Made by a program: the position numbers and the translations under genes
In this document: one piece after another, positions 50,356 through 62,032 of the stretch
Position numbering within the stretch: the stretch's first letter is position 1
How the letters are laid out: every line of letters starts with the position of its first letter
Notes under the pieces: model-generated
What the model saw: only the letters and a program-made list of their open reading frames with translations
Database searches by the model: none
Told to the model about the DNA's origin: nothing
Source of the DNA: Anoplolepis gracilipes
Taxonomy: Eukaryota; Arthropoda; Insecta; Hymenoptera; Formicidae
Assembly: GCF_047496725.1 (NCBI RefSeq)
Contig: NC_132972.1
Span: 9,411,501-9,475,500 of the forward strand
Reading direction: 5' to 3'
DNA length: 64,000 nt

Positions 50356-51138
50356 CTTCCGACGTTTCTCCGACCATCGGCTGCTTTCACGATCGCTACT
50401 ACCGACCCTCCTGTCCCCATCCCGTTCTCCGTCATCCCTCTTCTTCCCTCGTTCCCCTGGCCCGTCTGCTGCCCTGCCGCCAAATAGGGCAACAAACCGC
50501 CGACTACGCATAGGAGTTTCGTGCGTGCGTTTTGATCTTCGGAGACCTTGAACCCGATCACGTGTGTGCATCGTGGACAGATACGTCTTTATTCGCGCCG
50601 GGCAACATATACACTGTCCGGCCAATCGCTTAAAGCACCGCGTGTAGACAGTAGACAGGCGAGTGCATCGAACCGGCAGGCGCCGATTATGCGCGTGTTT
50701 CGGTTGGTTTTGGCAACAAGCACCCCGCGATCGCTTTTATCACCGCCTGCGAGCTTTTACAACGCGGTTACCAGTGGCAATGCCTCGTTCGGGCGATATA
50801 CGTATATCGAAAGTCTATATATAATTTTGATTTATCCGCGCGCGCGTTTCATTTCGCGCAATATAGATTATTATATTATAATACAAATGTATTACGCCTA
50901 TATTGGTGGAAAAAATATACATATAATAAAAAGATAATTTTATAAATACAAGATTTAAGATTTTAGTATTATATTAAATTTTGTATCATTCTAAATTAAT
51001 TATCAAAGTATAATGTACACCACACATAAGATATATATATATATATATTTACTATAATCAAAAAAAATTTTTGGGCGTAGATAGATAGATCGATCGATTG
51101 ACAATGATTGATTGACAAAGAAACAGACGCGGGTGTCT

Positions 51139-51140
<2 letters not shown>

Positions 51141-51173
<33 letters not shown>
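51141..51173. repeat. Poly(T) run, 33 nt
   Basis: Homopolymer, fourth of five and the longest. Confidence 0.95.
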
Positions 51174-52249
51174 CGTAAATGAGCTTCCATATAAGGGAGG
51201 GCGAAAAATGAAGGGAAGACTGATGATAAAAGTTATATGTATATATGACTTGTACATCGTGCCTTGGGGATTTTATTGTAATCAGCGCCACATTTGCCAA
51301 GTTATGCAAATCGTCAATTTTTCTTTGAGATGATATAACGAGATTTTTATAACTTTCGACTAATCGAGAAATTTTGTTGATATGAATTTTAATTTAATTC
51401 AATTTAAATGTAACCTTAATTTAATTAACGAAATTAATGGTCGCAATTCATGCCACATGAAAAAAGCGTACGTAGACGAATAAAAGCGGAAGAATAGCCG
51501 CATAATATGGCCGAGCATTGCTTTTAGCAGATTAAACATCCCCGTGCGAATTAACACTTTCGTGTGCCGCCTTAATCATTGAACTATCTTGGAAACCGGA
51601 GTGTGCTGTCTTGGGTCCCCCGTTCCGCTTCTCACGGTCGAGACTCGGCTCTCGAGTACTCATCGCTGTCCAATTTTCGTTAGCGGCCATTAGGCTCTCT
51701 CTCCGTCGCTTGCTCTGCAAGTTTCGTACGTCAAGTTCCGCAGTCCCGTGCCGCAATTCCCGGCAATAAGAAATGAAGTGGGCTTGAGGAGCATTATAAC
51801 AAGTATTATTCACGATGTTGCGCGTGTACTCGTCCTTCTCGTCCCTCTGGAATTCTCATTCTCCCCCTGAAAGGAAGAGCCGCCGCGCCGGTATCCTCGG
51901 AGCTGCGCCACCCTCCTGTCTCTACAGTGTGCCGCGCGACTTTGCGTTTTAAAAAGTTCTTCTGGCCCTTCTGGCTGACAGGGAGGGTTGGGCAAGCCGG
52001 GTCAACCCGAAAACAGCTCCGCCGCCGGGGAAAAAAATTAAAGTTGCGACGCGTACCGCTCATCCATCTCCCCTCGGGCGCCGAGTTAACGCAACATTAT
52101 GTACTCCTCACGGCTCACCGACGTTAATGTCGGCCCAAGATGACGCTACCGGCGCCGGGGATCGCCTTTTTAACAACCTACAAACCACTCGGTTGCCTCC
52201 TTTTCCGTCACTGGCGAATAAAAGTCTCGTGCGAGTAACGTCGCAAGAG

Positions 52250-52250
<1 letters not shown>

Positions 52251-52294
<44 letters not shown>
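52251..52294. repeat. (GA)n microsatellite
   Basis: About 20 uninterrupted GA units. Confidence 0.95.
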
Positions 52295-52297
<3 letters not shown>

Positions 52298-53117
52298 TTC
52301 ACAACGTACCTGATATCACAAAGATAATGTTAATGTCGACCGTGATCAATCCAACTCTATATTGGAATCTCGTAACGTTTTCTTAGGGGACTTTTTAATA
52401 CTATCATGGCGCGAAAATATTTGAAAAATGTCGCGCTGCAGTTTAATTAAAAGTCCAAGGAAATAAACAGAGGTATGTGTAGTGGAGAGTAGCACAGAAA
52501 AAATAATAGTACTGCTTTATATTTAACTTGTAAATTACTCTAATCTGGAGTAATGAATTTAAATTATAAATAGTAAGGATAGTTTGTATTTCTCTGGCGG
52601 AAATCATTGGTGCCATGCTGGTCAATTGACAAGCATCAATATTCACGAATGCTCAGCGTAAAAAATCGCGGCAATGCTGTAAAATTTTTAAGTGTTCGCG
52701 TACTTTGCTATCGAATGTCATTCTCCTTAATCAATTGCGCGCATATCTCTGCGCTTTTAGACGTGCGTATATACATTTTACGGTGTCAATAAAATCCGTG
52801 ATGCCACGGCAGCGTTCCTGAAAAAAATTGTTGGAAAATAGTCGTAAACGCGAGTACGCACGCGCATACATACATAAATAAATACACACATACAGAGTTG
52901 CTTGTATTTTCACGTAATCACGCCGCATGCGGCGCTTATTGTATCCGATCGGTTTCACGACAATCCGTCGATGACGCGCGCGGGTAAGCCTTTAAACATG
53001 CACTCGTCAAGCAGTATTAAAAGCTCACCGTGATGCACGGCGTTCGCACTTTCCTCTTTTTTTCCGGCCGCGCCTCGTTTTCGCGTGTGCGGATTTTTTT
53101 GCCTTTTTTTCTCTCCT

Positions 53118-53120
<3 letters not shown>

Positions 53121-53151
<31 letters not shown>
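53121..53151. repeat. Poly(T) run, 31 nt
   Basis: Homopolymer, fifth of five, preceded by a TC-rich stretch. Confidence 0.95.
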
Positions 53152-53155
<4 letters not shown>

Positions 53156-54399
53156 CGGCCACCAGATAGAATCCGGCTGGTCCCGCGCGTCGAAAACATT
53201 CAACGAGACAAGCGAAAAAAATATATAAAAAAAACGGATCTTTACACTCCGTGTACCAACGCGAATATTGCTGACAGGCTTGTACAGTTTATCAGCTACG
53301 ACAAATAGCAAGGTTGATTGGTATAAACGGAGAAAAAAGTGCGGTCGGGAAAGAAAAATGAATATCGGCCGCGTGAATCGAACTTTCGACGTGCGATTGT
53401 CGATCGAAAATTGCCATCCTATAACGAAATCGCGCAAGACTCGGGCTACCCGATTCGTAATTTATCAGTCTGACTGGGAATTGAGTTATTAAAGTTTCAG
53501 TGATTGATACTCGCTCGAATGGATTCGCGCAAAAATGGAAAGTTGAGACCTTAAAAAGCGGAGCGCTCTCTTTCTCGTAAAATTTACGATCGGTGCTCGT
53601 ATTTCGCGTGCAATATTTTGAATAGTCGTTAATATATCTGTAACACATTAAACTGCATTAGGCTATTTGTATCTATATCGAGTTCGCGATCGATTAAGGC
53701 TACAATCATTTTCTTGCGACAATCTTTCCTTTTTTCTAGGCGACTAGAAAATATTGTCAGATGAAGTCGTTAAGAGACCGTTGTTAGATGGATCATGGGA
53801 GAAATTTATCGTAGATCCTTTATTAGAACAAATCGAGTTTTCATGTGGCCGATTGGCCGTCCATTCACAAACGTTAAGATGATGGACGAGCGGCGTCCGA
53901 GGACTATCCTCGCGTCAGGTCGATTTCGTGCGGTCTTTCTTTCTGTCAATCAAAAAAGTGACAATTCTCTACTGCTAATGTAAATAACGAGCGTAATTAA
54001 AAAAATGTTTAGATGTGATTTCTCGGAAATAAAATATAAGAGCAAATTGTAAATTCGCGCTTTTAGATATACATATCTTTTTATTAGAAAAAATTATACA
54101 TCAAGAGGTACAAATTAACTCTATTTATGAAAGCGTTAATGTAAAAAAAGATACAAATTTTATGATATAAAGAAGGACAGAAAAATAAATGTTATCTGTA
54201 AATGTAGACTTTTCTAAGATTTTTATTTTTGGCTTTTAGATATTTTTACATCATATCCATTTCGTGCACGAGAGTTTTTGGTTCGTTTTTAGTTGATTCA
54301 GGAAAACATTAGTACACTGACATACGTGTAATACCGTCGCGTACTGCCTACTCAGCGTATCTTCTTTCCTCTCTATCTCCAGCAGGATTACAAGGGCGA

Positions 54400-55047
54400 T
54401 TATGATCGAGCACGATGAGCGCTGGAAATTCTATAAGATATCTCGACGAGCGCGTTTACTGGTCGTATAACTTGTGCAATAGTGTGTTCGTGTACGAGGG
54501 GATCCAATGTCGGTCTGTCAACTTGCAGGTGCAGGTCGGGTTAGGTTGGGTGGAACGGGGGAGAGGGAGTGAGAGAAAGAGAAAGAGAAAAAGAGAGAAA
54601 ATCGCGGGGGTGAGACATCAGGGGTGGGTCGGGGGTGACTGGAAAAGCCGCGGGCTCTGCTGGCGTGTGCACGACGGATACGTGCCTGGACTCCATTACG
54701 GGCTCGAAGAGCCACTCTTTTCTTCCGATAAAAACGGAAAAAACTATCCCCACCCTCGCAAGTCTACCCGCGCAAGTCCTTCTTCTCCTCCTTCCCTCCT
54801 TTTCCGCCTGCCGTATCGGTAACTGCTTCGAGCCATCCAAAGCCGCCATCAGCCACCCTCCGTTTGCCCTCTTCTCTTCCTCTTTCTCCCCCGCCTCCAC
54901 TGTTACGGTCATCCTTCCTACTAGTCCTCGAGATACGTCTGCGAAGTCCGGGCAGCACGTTTGCGGGCGGGCTCCGAATGTGTGGGTCGGGGGGAGGAAG
55001 CCTCGCTGACGCGTTTCGCAGCTTTATTTCTTCCGTTGTCCACTTAC
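54400..55047. other. GC-rich stretch with overlapping chance frames
   Basis: CpG- and G/C-skewed DNA (GA-rich at 54550-54600, CT-rich at 54760-54910). At least four frames on both strands are open over the same bases, which points to composition rather than coding. Confidence 0.4.
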
Positions 55048-55090
55048 CTCCGATCCGCGATCTCGATCGACGTTCACAGGAATGCTGCAT
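55048..55090 (-). CDS. Candidate first coding exon ending at a strong donor (minus strand)
   Basis: On the minus strand, ATG at 55090 starts MQHSCERRSRSRIG and the exon ends at a textbook donor, CGGAG/GTAAGTGG, leaving one base. The frame also continues open upstream. No upstream acceptor with a good pyrimidine tract was found, so this would be a first exon; no TATA box is clear. The following intron would run leftward through the GC-rich stretch. Not recognised. Confidence 0.14.
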
Positions 55091-55877
55091 CACGAGTACC
55101 GTCGTTGAACCGTTTCTATATTTCGTTATGATGACGATAAATGTACGAGAGAGTCCGATAACTTTCGATATGAAACGTATATACAATAAAGGTTTAATGT
55201 TTCAGTATTACATATAATGTAATAATATATTAATAAAATTTTTGTGTGTTCTTTTATTATTTATTTATGATTTATTATTATTATTTACTTTGCAATTTAT
55301 AATATGATTAAATTATTAATTTGTAACATAATCACTTTCGCGATTAATTGATCAAATACATGTTAAAGTACAAAGAAAATTTTACATTTTATGTATATCT
55401 GTTATAATATCTGCCATATACAACATGCCATGAAAACATTTGTTATGTAATATTAAAACGTTTTATTACATCGGAAACATTTTTTCACAATCGTGCGTGG
55501 GATATTTATTCCGTCGAATCGTAGAATGAATCAGTTTTGAAATTATTAGCAGAGACGCTTTGTTCGCCTTGTTTTCTATATTTCTCGTATCCGATATTTT
55601 CAAAGGCATCTGTTTACGGCAGGCTTATATCCTCTCATTGGATTCTCATTGCCTGAGTTTAACCACTACATAGGTTTCCCTCCCGCTCGCGACTATTCTT
55701 TCCCGCCGGGTTTTCAATACCCCATGAAGTCTATCAGCAACCAGTAACTCCGTAGACTGGGTTTCGAATAAGCCGGCATTTCTGACGTTATACATCTCTC
55801 AGCTTTCTTTTCCGTTTTTGTTCCATCTCTTCCTCTTTTTTCTTTCCCTGCTGCAGCTCTTTGTTTTCTACTTACAG
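55091..55877. other. Gene-free stretch before a strong acceptor
   Basis: AT-rich at 55200-55450, then mixed. The last 80 bases before 55878 are pyrimidine-rich and end in a good acceptor. Confidence 0.5.
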
Positions 55878-56116
55878 ACGATGCTTGTCTCGATCAGCAT
55901 TCATTGCGCGAGACATATGGAGGGAAAGACGTCTTTATTGAAAAGTTGCGCCGCTACAGGTCGGGTAATTTAACTGTTACGATGGGAAATACCAAAAGAC
56001 GAATATGTGAAACGTGGATTTTTGCGAAGCGAGCTCAGTCGAGCTCTTCGAGCTACACACTTTCACCAAGTCTGGGAACGGCATGTCAATACGTATCGAC
56101 ATTAATTTCGTTTTGA
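55878..56116 (+). CDS. Candidate terminal exon, 78 codons, unrecognised
   Basis: A strong acceptor (CTCTTTGTTTTCTACTTACAG) ends at 55877. The frame that uses the first two bases to finish a codon stays open for 78 codons to TGA at 56114. It begins DACLDQHSLRETYGGKDVF and is mixed and hydrophilic, with a run of five serines near residue 55. ATTAAA polyadenylation-like hexamers follow at about 56160 and 56213. Acceptor, open frame, stop and possible poly(A) signal in order make this one of the better exon candidates. No family recognised; no ATG lies near the exon start, so it needs an upstream exon. Confidence 0.22.
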
Positions 56117-57158
56117 AAGATATCTTCAGGATATTTTACAGATAATAATTCTGTAGTTGCATTAAATTATATGAAATTACAATTTAACCGTAATATACTA
56201 TACCTATTTTGCATTAAATTATGAAACGCTTATATGTTAAGTTATTCATAGATTGTGTATGCATTATGTGCAAAGGTTTGACGCGGTAACAATTTAGAAT
56301 GTTAAATTATCTTTTGCATAACTATAGATTGCAAACGACATTTATCGTTCTATTTCAAACACATTGATTGACGTACGTGAGACACATTCAATTGAAGTCA
56401 CCTCCCAACTATGTGCTGCGATTGACTTTTGGACAGAAATACCATATGTGAACGTGATGTCGAAACCGAAATAGCTCTCGCCCTTAAACTGTCACGGTAA
56501 CGAATTATTGTGGAATCAGGTATGCGCGTTCTACTTTGGATGTTCCAGAAAGAGTTCTCTCTCTCGTAAAATACATGCAATTTACCTACAATTGATACAT
56601 AGAGATGCCGTGAATGTTTATCTTGTATCGTAGCGCAAGTCACGCAATCGACAGGTGTAATCAATTAGTTATAAAAAGAATTTTAAAAAGAAACTAATTT
56701 TTTTGATATTATGTATAAAATATATAAATTCCATAATAATGATATAAGTAAACAAAATTATATTTGCTATAAATTATATTTTTATTTGTTAAAAAATTTC
56801 TATTTTACATTGTGTGTGTTACATTGTATATATGTTGCGCGCTGAAACGTATCCACAAATTGTTACTAGAAGTTAAAAGTTAATTCGGCAGATTTTTGAT
56901 AAAAGTTAAGAACTTGACATTTCTTGCGATTGGTAGTTCGAAGTCATTTCCGTAGAAGGTGCACGCGTAGAAAGGTTTTTGAACTCGCGAGCGAGGAATC
57001 CAACGGATGCGTTATGCACGAGAGAGGAAGGTGCATGTCCAGAAAAAGAGGCGGAAGGAAGGAGAAGAGGAAGAAACAGGAGGGAAGATAAAGATGTTCG
57101 GCATTTCCTTTCGTCGTGCACGCAGCTAGAAACGTCTACGCTTCCGTTATTTTTTCAG
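56117..57158. other. Gene-free stretch
   Basis: AT-rich to about 56830, then GC-richer with a purine-rich run at 57030-57090. No gene recognised. Confidence 0.5.
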
Positions 57159-57215
57159 AAAACAATGTCGGACAGGGTCCCGGTCGAGTTGAATCTTTTT
57201 GATTTTCTATTTCCG
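57159..57215 (+). CDS. Candidate first coding exon with ATG, 17 codons
   Basis: A good acceptor (TCCGTTATTTTTTCAG) ends at 57158. The exon has a six-base leader, then ATG at 57165 in a favourable context (AAAACAATGTC). It encodes MSDRVPVELNLFDFLFP and ends in phase 0 at a good donor (TTCCG/GTAAGA). The peptide has a natural-looking mix of residues with no repeat bias. A purine- then pyrimidine-rich stretch precedes it. It is in frame with the microexon at 60975-61013 and the frame at 61871-62032. No family recognised. Confidence 0.27.
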
Positions 57216-57985
57216 GTAAGAAGCTCTTCGACGAGTTCAGAACGATCGATGGAAAAATATAGCCGCTAATAGTACCTCTCGAAAGGGTTCGACAGTTTGA
57301 TCGACAGACTTTTTGCCGTCAATTTCGATGGCGTTCTTCTAGTCGAGAGACTCGAGGCGAGCGTTTCTGGCGACTTTAATATTCGATGAATTTTTACTCT
57401 ACCTGACAGAGATGACACAAATAGTCGCAAAAAATCAAAATCGAGGAAACGACTTTCAAGTAAAGCATCTGAATTAAAGAGAAATTCACGCTTTGACGCT
57501 CACGAACGCGATTATCTCTCTCTTTATAGTTTTACGACTACCACTAAATTCTTTTAATCAGCAGAACTGTAAGTGCACTCGCAAGTTTTCCGTAACGAAT
57601 CGATTTTTTTTACTCCCTCTTTCCTCTTATTTGTCATGAATTATTGCGATAAATTTCGCGGGAAGGAATCTGGATGTTCCCGCGATCGGATGTTAAAAAT
57701 TAAGGAGATAGATTTCTGTGAATCGCGATAGATAGATACGTGGAATGTGACGAATGCCCGTCAAAAATTAATACGTGTGATTAAACTTATGTCCGTATAA
57801 AAGAGAAAGAAATATGTGGCGAAGTATATCCGTATTAATCGCACGTGGATGTTATTTTTAGATCAATTCTATGCTCGCTTTCACGTCACTTGGAATACTC
57901 GAAAGAAGGTTCAACTATGGCTTGCGACTTATGAACCACCGGTAAATTGAAAGCTCTAAATTTTTAATTCCGCAGAAAATTGCTC

Positions 57986-58004
57986 ACGCGCGCGCGCGCG
58001 CGCG
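57986..58004. repeat. (CG)n run
   Basis: About nine CG dinucleotides, able to adopt Z-DNA in principle. Confidence 0.92.
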
Positions 58005-58099
58005 TTTTCCCTGTAGACAGTAGAAGTTACTTCCTGGAACTTCCATCGCCTTTAATACATGCTAATCCGTTGTCACTATAACTCGCGAGTTTTCAACCC

Positions 58100-58152
58100 T
58101 TCTCTCTCTCTCTCTCTCTCTCTTTCTCTTTCTCTTGCTCTTTCTCTTCTCT
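58100..58152. repeat. (CT)n microsatellite
   Basis: CT run passing into imperfect TTTCTC units. Confidence 0.94.
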
Positions 58153-58899
58153 TGCGCTGCTTCTCTCGCGGGAATAACATTTCCATGATCGATCGCCGAT
58201 CGCGGTTAAGAGGCGTATTAATTGCCCGTCGATCGGTACCTCTAATTATCGGCGTGCACCGCGTGCGCTGATTAATTACTATCGGTTGCCCACGGGTGGT
58301 AACCAAAGTGAGATCGATGTTCGACCAAGAGATTCTCTTTAATTCGAGTCGATCGAGTGATTATTTTTCATTCCATCCGAGCATCCGTGGCTCTGTTAGT
58401 TTGCATTCTTTTATACGGCATCTTCTCTTTTCCCCATATACTTATCTCCGAGATTACTATTTTAATGTCCCGTGATTGATTCTTTTATTTCAATTGTTAA
58501 ACGGATACTTAAGACACGATCGTTTAAGTTTAACGTAAGTATTTTTTATATCGCGTAATTTTATTCTGGAGAATTTATTTTCCCCGATATATGTAAATAA
58601 TTACATTGAATTTTTAGTTTATTATTTTAATTACATCAATTTAAGTTCTCGCGTGTTTGTTCAAAGTTCACATTTTAAACGAAAAATGCTGCTTCTAAAA
58701 TTTACAATATCTACATCGCAAGTTGAATATTTCCTTTCTAAAGAAGAATCGTGATGAAACTGTAAACAACAACTTAGCTCACAAGTACGATTTTCGCAAA
58801 CTTTGGCAAAACTTTGAAGACTTCTTCTATTTTCGCTTAAAAAGCATTAACGCACAGAATGGAAGAAGAATTTCTTGCTACAAGCGCGATTCCGTTAAA

Positions 58900-58950
58900 A
58901 AGAGAGAAGAGAGAGAGAGAGAGAGAAGAGAAAAAAAAAGAGAAAAAAAT
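58900..58950. repeat. (GA)n/A-rich tract
   Basis: GAGAGA passing into AAAG units. Frames over it are Lys/Glu/Arg-rich artefacts. Confidence 0.9.
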
Positions 58951-59464
58951 TTTAAAAGACATACGCGGACACTGCAAGAACGCTACTAATTTGCAAACTC
59001 GGCAACTTTGGCTTTCGGGAGTTTCATGTTTCCGCGAGAGGCTCGTGTCCTCTCGTCCCGTCTTTGTCTTTTTTAAAACGTGACTCACGGAGAGTTCATT
59101 AGCACCTAGCCACGTGCCATCGGTTGAGCGACGACGAGCCGGGCCAGGACGGTCTCGAAAGATAGAGAGAACGCACTTGAGATTCGGTCTCACCGACGAT
59201 TGTACTGCCAATGGGAGAACGACTATCCAAAGATAATTCCATTACTATTGTCCCTCTTCATTGTTATTCCCCGCCGGTACGTGCGGGCGACTCTGTTGGA
59301 GTCCTCTTCTTGGATTTCCCGTTCGATTACAGAGGGATTTTGAAGAGAGTCACGTCTGCCGGCGATGTCGCCGAAATATGGCGTAAGAATGCCGGAGTGC
59401 TCGCACACACAAAGATTGCCTCAAATTGCGGTCTTACGCGATATTTTCTCGTCTTTCCTCGCAG

Positions 59465-59550
59465 CCATTGATTCCTTTGTTACATGGAGAACGTTCAATC
59501 ATCACGGGGAATTATTAGAACGACTGGGATTTTCTTGGAGTCTTACTTAA
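59465..59550 (+). CDS. Candidate short terminal exon, 28 codons
   Basis: A strong acceptor (TATTTTCTCGTCTTTCCTCGCAG) ends at 59464. After two bases completing a codon, the frame reads IDSFVTWRTFNHHGELLERL, with a few further residues, to TAA at 59548. AATAAA occurs about 95 bases downstream. The frame is also open upstream of the acceptor, so the start of coding is uncertain. It needs the opposite phase from the 57159-57215 exon. Length alone is not significant. Confidence 0.14.
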
Positions 59551-60128
59551 AATCGCATTTTTTCACGATGATAATTTAAATAATGAATTTACACTCTTGA
59601 ACATTTCTTTATCAAACATTTAATGCTAGATATATATTTACATAATAAATATTTTATACTTTTAGCAAGAAAATCCATCAAAGTAACTCTTGGAATTAAA
59701 ATTTTATACGGGAAAATAGACACTTGGTATAGGGAGAACGACGAACACATTAATATTTCTCTTAATGTCAATTTATTGTGAATTATCATTATTGAATAGT
59801 GTATATCTACTAAATAGTTTTCCGATTACACTGAGATCCTTCTCCCCTCCACTACTTAACAATTAACCGACACATAAGCACATACGACTTTTGGAATTTT
59901 GACTGCGCATAAAACTCGCGCTACGTGATTTCTGTAATCTGACAGAGATGATGTTGGCGATTATCTGACGTTGCTTAATTCTGCTGCTTATCAATTGTGG
60001 AACGCATCTGGCGGTTTAGTCACGAACGCATGGAATTTAATTAATAACACTGTTATCGCTGTCCTTCGCTCGAGAATTTCACGGACAATCCAGCTATTCA
60101 GTTATTGCGGTCTAATTTTAATACTAAA

Positions 60129-60150
60129 TTATATATATATATATATATAT
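60129..60150. repeat. (AT)n microsatellite
   Basis: About eleven AT units. Confidence 0.92.
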
Positions 60151-60251
60151 TGCATTATATTATATTGCAAAAATATTATAGATAGAAATATCAATTGTAA
60201 AATGTAGGTGGAAAAATTCTATCAAAAAATATTTAGAAACAATTTTTGAAA

Positions 60252-60253
60252 TG

Positions 60254-60284
<31 letters not shown>

Positions 60285-60287
60285 AAG
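60252..60287. repeat. (GA)n tract with AAG interruptions
   Basis: Regularly interrupted GAGAGAAA units. Confidence 0.92.
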
Positions 60288-60890
60288 AATTAAGGAATCA
60301 CATCACCGCTTCGTAACAATCATTTATTCAGCTCAAATTCCCAAAGTTCGTTTATTTAGCTTCCGGAATTGCCGCGCAAACCTCCACGCGCGCATACGAA
60401 TTACCACGTGCTTTCGGGTAACATGCTGCCGAAGTTCATTAGCACCGCCACGCGCCAATGGCCACGGCCGTTGCACGCTAACGCCGAATACGGGAGCCTT
60501 CAATGGTTGGCAGAGTAAGGGGGAGGGGGGAGGGGGGGACGGATTGACTGTGCAGAAAAAAGTCCTTCTTTTGCACGATATATCCATACGAGTGTCAACG
60601 GTCGTCAAATTCCATCAGTAAGGAATTTCGCGACACGTTGATGCTCCCCCTCTGGCCTTGTTCGCGTCTCCTGCATCAGTAAAAAAGACACGAACTCTCG
60701 TTTGCTTCGAATCCAATTTCGAGGTTCGTTGACCTGCGTTTTGCGATTGTTGCGTCTCATTTTCATGATCAGTAGATGCTCGACGCGGATTTTTTTTTCG
60801 CTTGACGAATAAATCGTGATCCGCGTTCAACTTACATACTTTTGAAATCTTTTTGCTATATTGTTTTTTATATATGCAATTTTATATAAT

Positions 60891-60893
<3 letters not shown>

Positions 60894-60929
<36 letters not shown>
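60894..60929. repeat. (AT)n microsatellite
   Basis: Long TA run about 45 bp before the candidate microexon. Confidence 0.94.
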
Positions 60930-60930
<1 letters not shown>

Positions 60931-60974
60931 TATAGATTTTTTTGTATTAATTTTGATTTTTCTTTTGTCACCAG

Positions 60975-61013
60975 ATTGAACAATGCAGTGCAGCGAGCAG
61001 TTCTCCAGTTAAG
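60975..61013 (+). CDS. Candidate 39 nt symmetric microexon
   Basis: It has the best pair of splice signals seen in the window. The acceptor is preceded by about 35 bases of T-rich tract and reads TTTTTCTTTTGTCACCAG, ending at 60974. The donor is AAG/GTAAGTACC. The 39 bases divide by three. In phase 0 they read IEQCSAASSSPVK. A second frame, starting one base later, is also open (LNNAVQRAVLQL), so phase is not fixed by openness alone. Phase 0 matches both the 57159-57215 exon and the frame at 61871. No family recognised. As a symmetric exon it could be alternatively included without changing frame. Confidence 0.35.
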
Positions 61014-61870
61014 GTAAGTACCTACTTATGGAGTAATCAATATTCAGGGACACCATTCGAAAGGTTGAGATAATTTTGCGAATATTCTCCATATCGGAAT
61101 GCCACAAAGCGCGATATCATCTATTATATAATTCAAAACAAAACAAAATTATTTCACAATAAAATATTATATTTCTATATTTGATTATCACAAGAATAAT
61201 CTCATTTCAATATCTCTTTTTATGATAATACGTATATGATGTTTTCTCTCTGTTTTACAATATCATTCGATCGCTTGATATTAAGTGTTCTGTTGTACAT
61301 ACTACGTATCGTCGTCAAGTGGCGCCAGGAAATGCAATCGCAGGCGTATCGAAAGTAGGCCATCTCTTAAGAGCGCCACTCTCCTCGGGGGTTGAAAGGG
61401 GTTGGTGGAATGGCGTTTGCCAAAGGACGCGATGAAAGAGAAGCTCGTACAGTCAGTTGTACATCCCGGTACTTCTCTAAAGAAGGACCCACTCTGAGAG
61501 ACTGAGTGATGCTCGAGAGTCTCTCATACCTGTTAGAAAATGTCCGTGAAATATGTATGCTTATTTTCGCTTTACCGAATCTGCTAATTGGCTAAAAATA
61601 CTAACCATGCTTGAAATCATCCGCGACATTGCTATTAAGCACAAGCTAACTGTTTACAAGCTAATCGATTAATGTTTTATATTTTTTATCACTTCATCTA
61701 AAGTATATTAAAAAAATATAATTTCGTGCAAAAATATACTCACGAAAGACGTTCGGATATTAATAAGTAATTATTATAATAATTAAAATTCAAGATCTAC
61801 AAGTTAAATTGATAAAAATCTGGAATTGCGAGCTACTCCGTGGAATATTTGTACAATTTAATTTTTTCAG
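61014..61870. other. Possible intron between candidate exons
   Basis: AT-rich with a GC-richer centre at about 61300-61530 that holds two small stem-forming segments: GTGGCGC with GCGCCAC around 61319-61381, and GAGAGACT with AGTCTCTC at 61496-61525. Confidence 0.4.
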
Positions 61871-62032
61871 TCATTAAATATAAAATACTGTCCGGCAGTA
61901 ATTTTTATTCGATATAGAAAGAATCTGGTTCAGCGAGATTTTCACCGATCCTTGAATTGTTATAGCACCGACATCCCCACATTTTCTACCCCTTTCGTAC
62001 GCCTGCTTGCGTCTCACCGGCGTAAAGTATGA
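61871..62032 (+). CDS. Candidate terminal exon, 53 codons
   Basis: The acceptor (ACAATTTAATTTTTTCAG) ends at 61870. In phase 0 the frame starts SLNIKYCPAVIFIRYRKNL and is open for 53 codons to TGA at 62030; the rest is mixed, with Arg, His, Ser and Thr and no motif. ATTAAA occurs near 62416. In-frame linkage to the microexon at 60975-61013 supports it modestly. A frame this long after an acceptor is not rare by chance. Confidence 0.2.
   Translation, partial: SLNIKYCPAVIFIRYRKNLVQRDFHRSLNCYSTDIPTFSTPFVRLLASHRRKV

Larger units (their letters stand above)
49351..54399. other. Gene-free stretch with homopolymer T runs and GA tracts
   Basis: AT-rich at 49690-50090 and 50900-51060. CpG-rich at 50180-50840 and 51540-52220. 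No domain recognised in any frame. Confidence 0.5.
57216..59464. other. Possible intron or intergenic stretch with CG, CT and GA repeats
   Basis: CpG-rich at 57860-58280, AT-rich at 58480-58720. Holds the CG run at 57986, the CT tract at 58100 and a GA tract at about 58900. A donor-like AAC/GTAAGTATT near 58533 has no supporting exon. Confidence 0.5.
59551..60974. other. Gene-free stretch with TA and GA repeats
   Basis: AT-rich at both ends, CpG-rich at about 60330-60830. TA runs at 60129-60150 and 60894-60929; GA tract at 60252-60287. Confidence 0.5.

Noticed and set aside
50050..50625. Several 90 to 176-codon frames with Cys-Arg-Ala-Val or Arg-His-Gly-Thr repeats
   Set aside because: Translations of the GCCGT array in different frames of both strands.
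52300..52365. Minus-strand donor-like ATCAG/GTACGT after a beta-strand-like reading
   Set aside because: An in-frame stop lies just upstream and the only acceptor has no pyrimidine tract.
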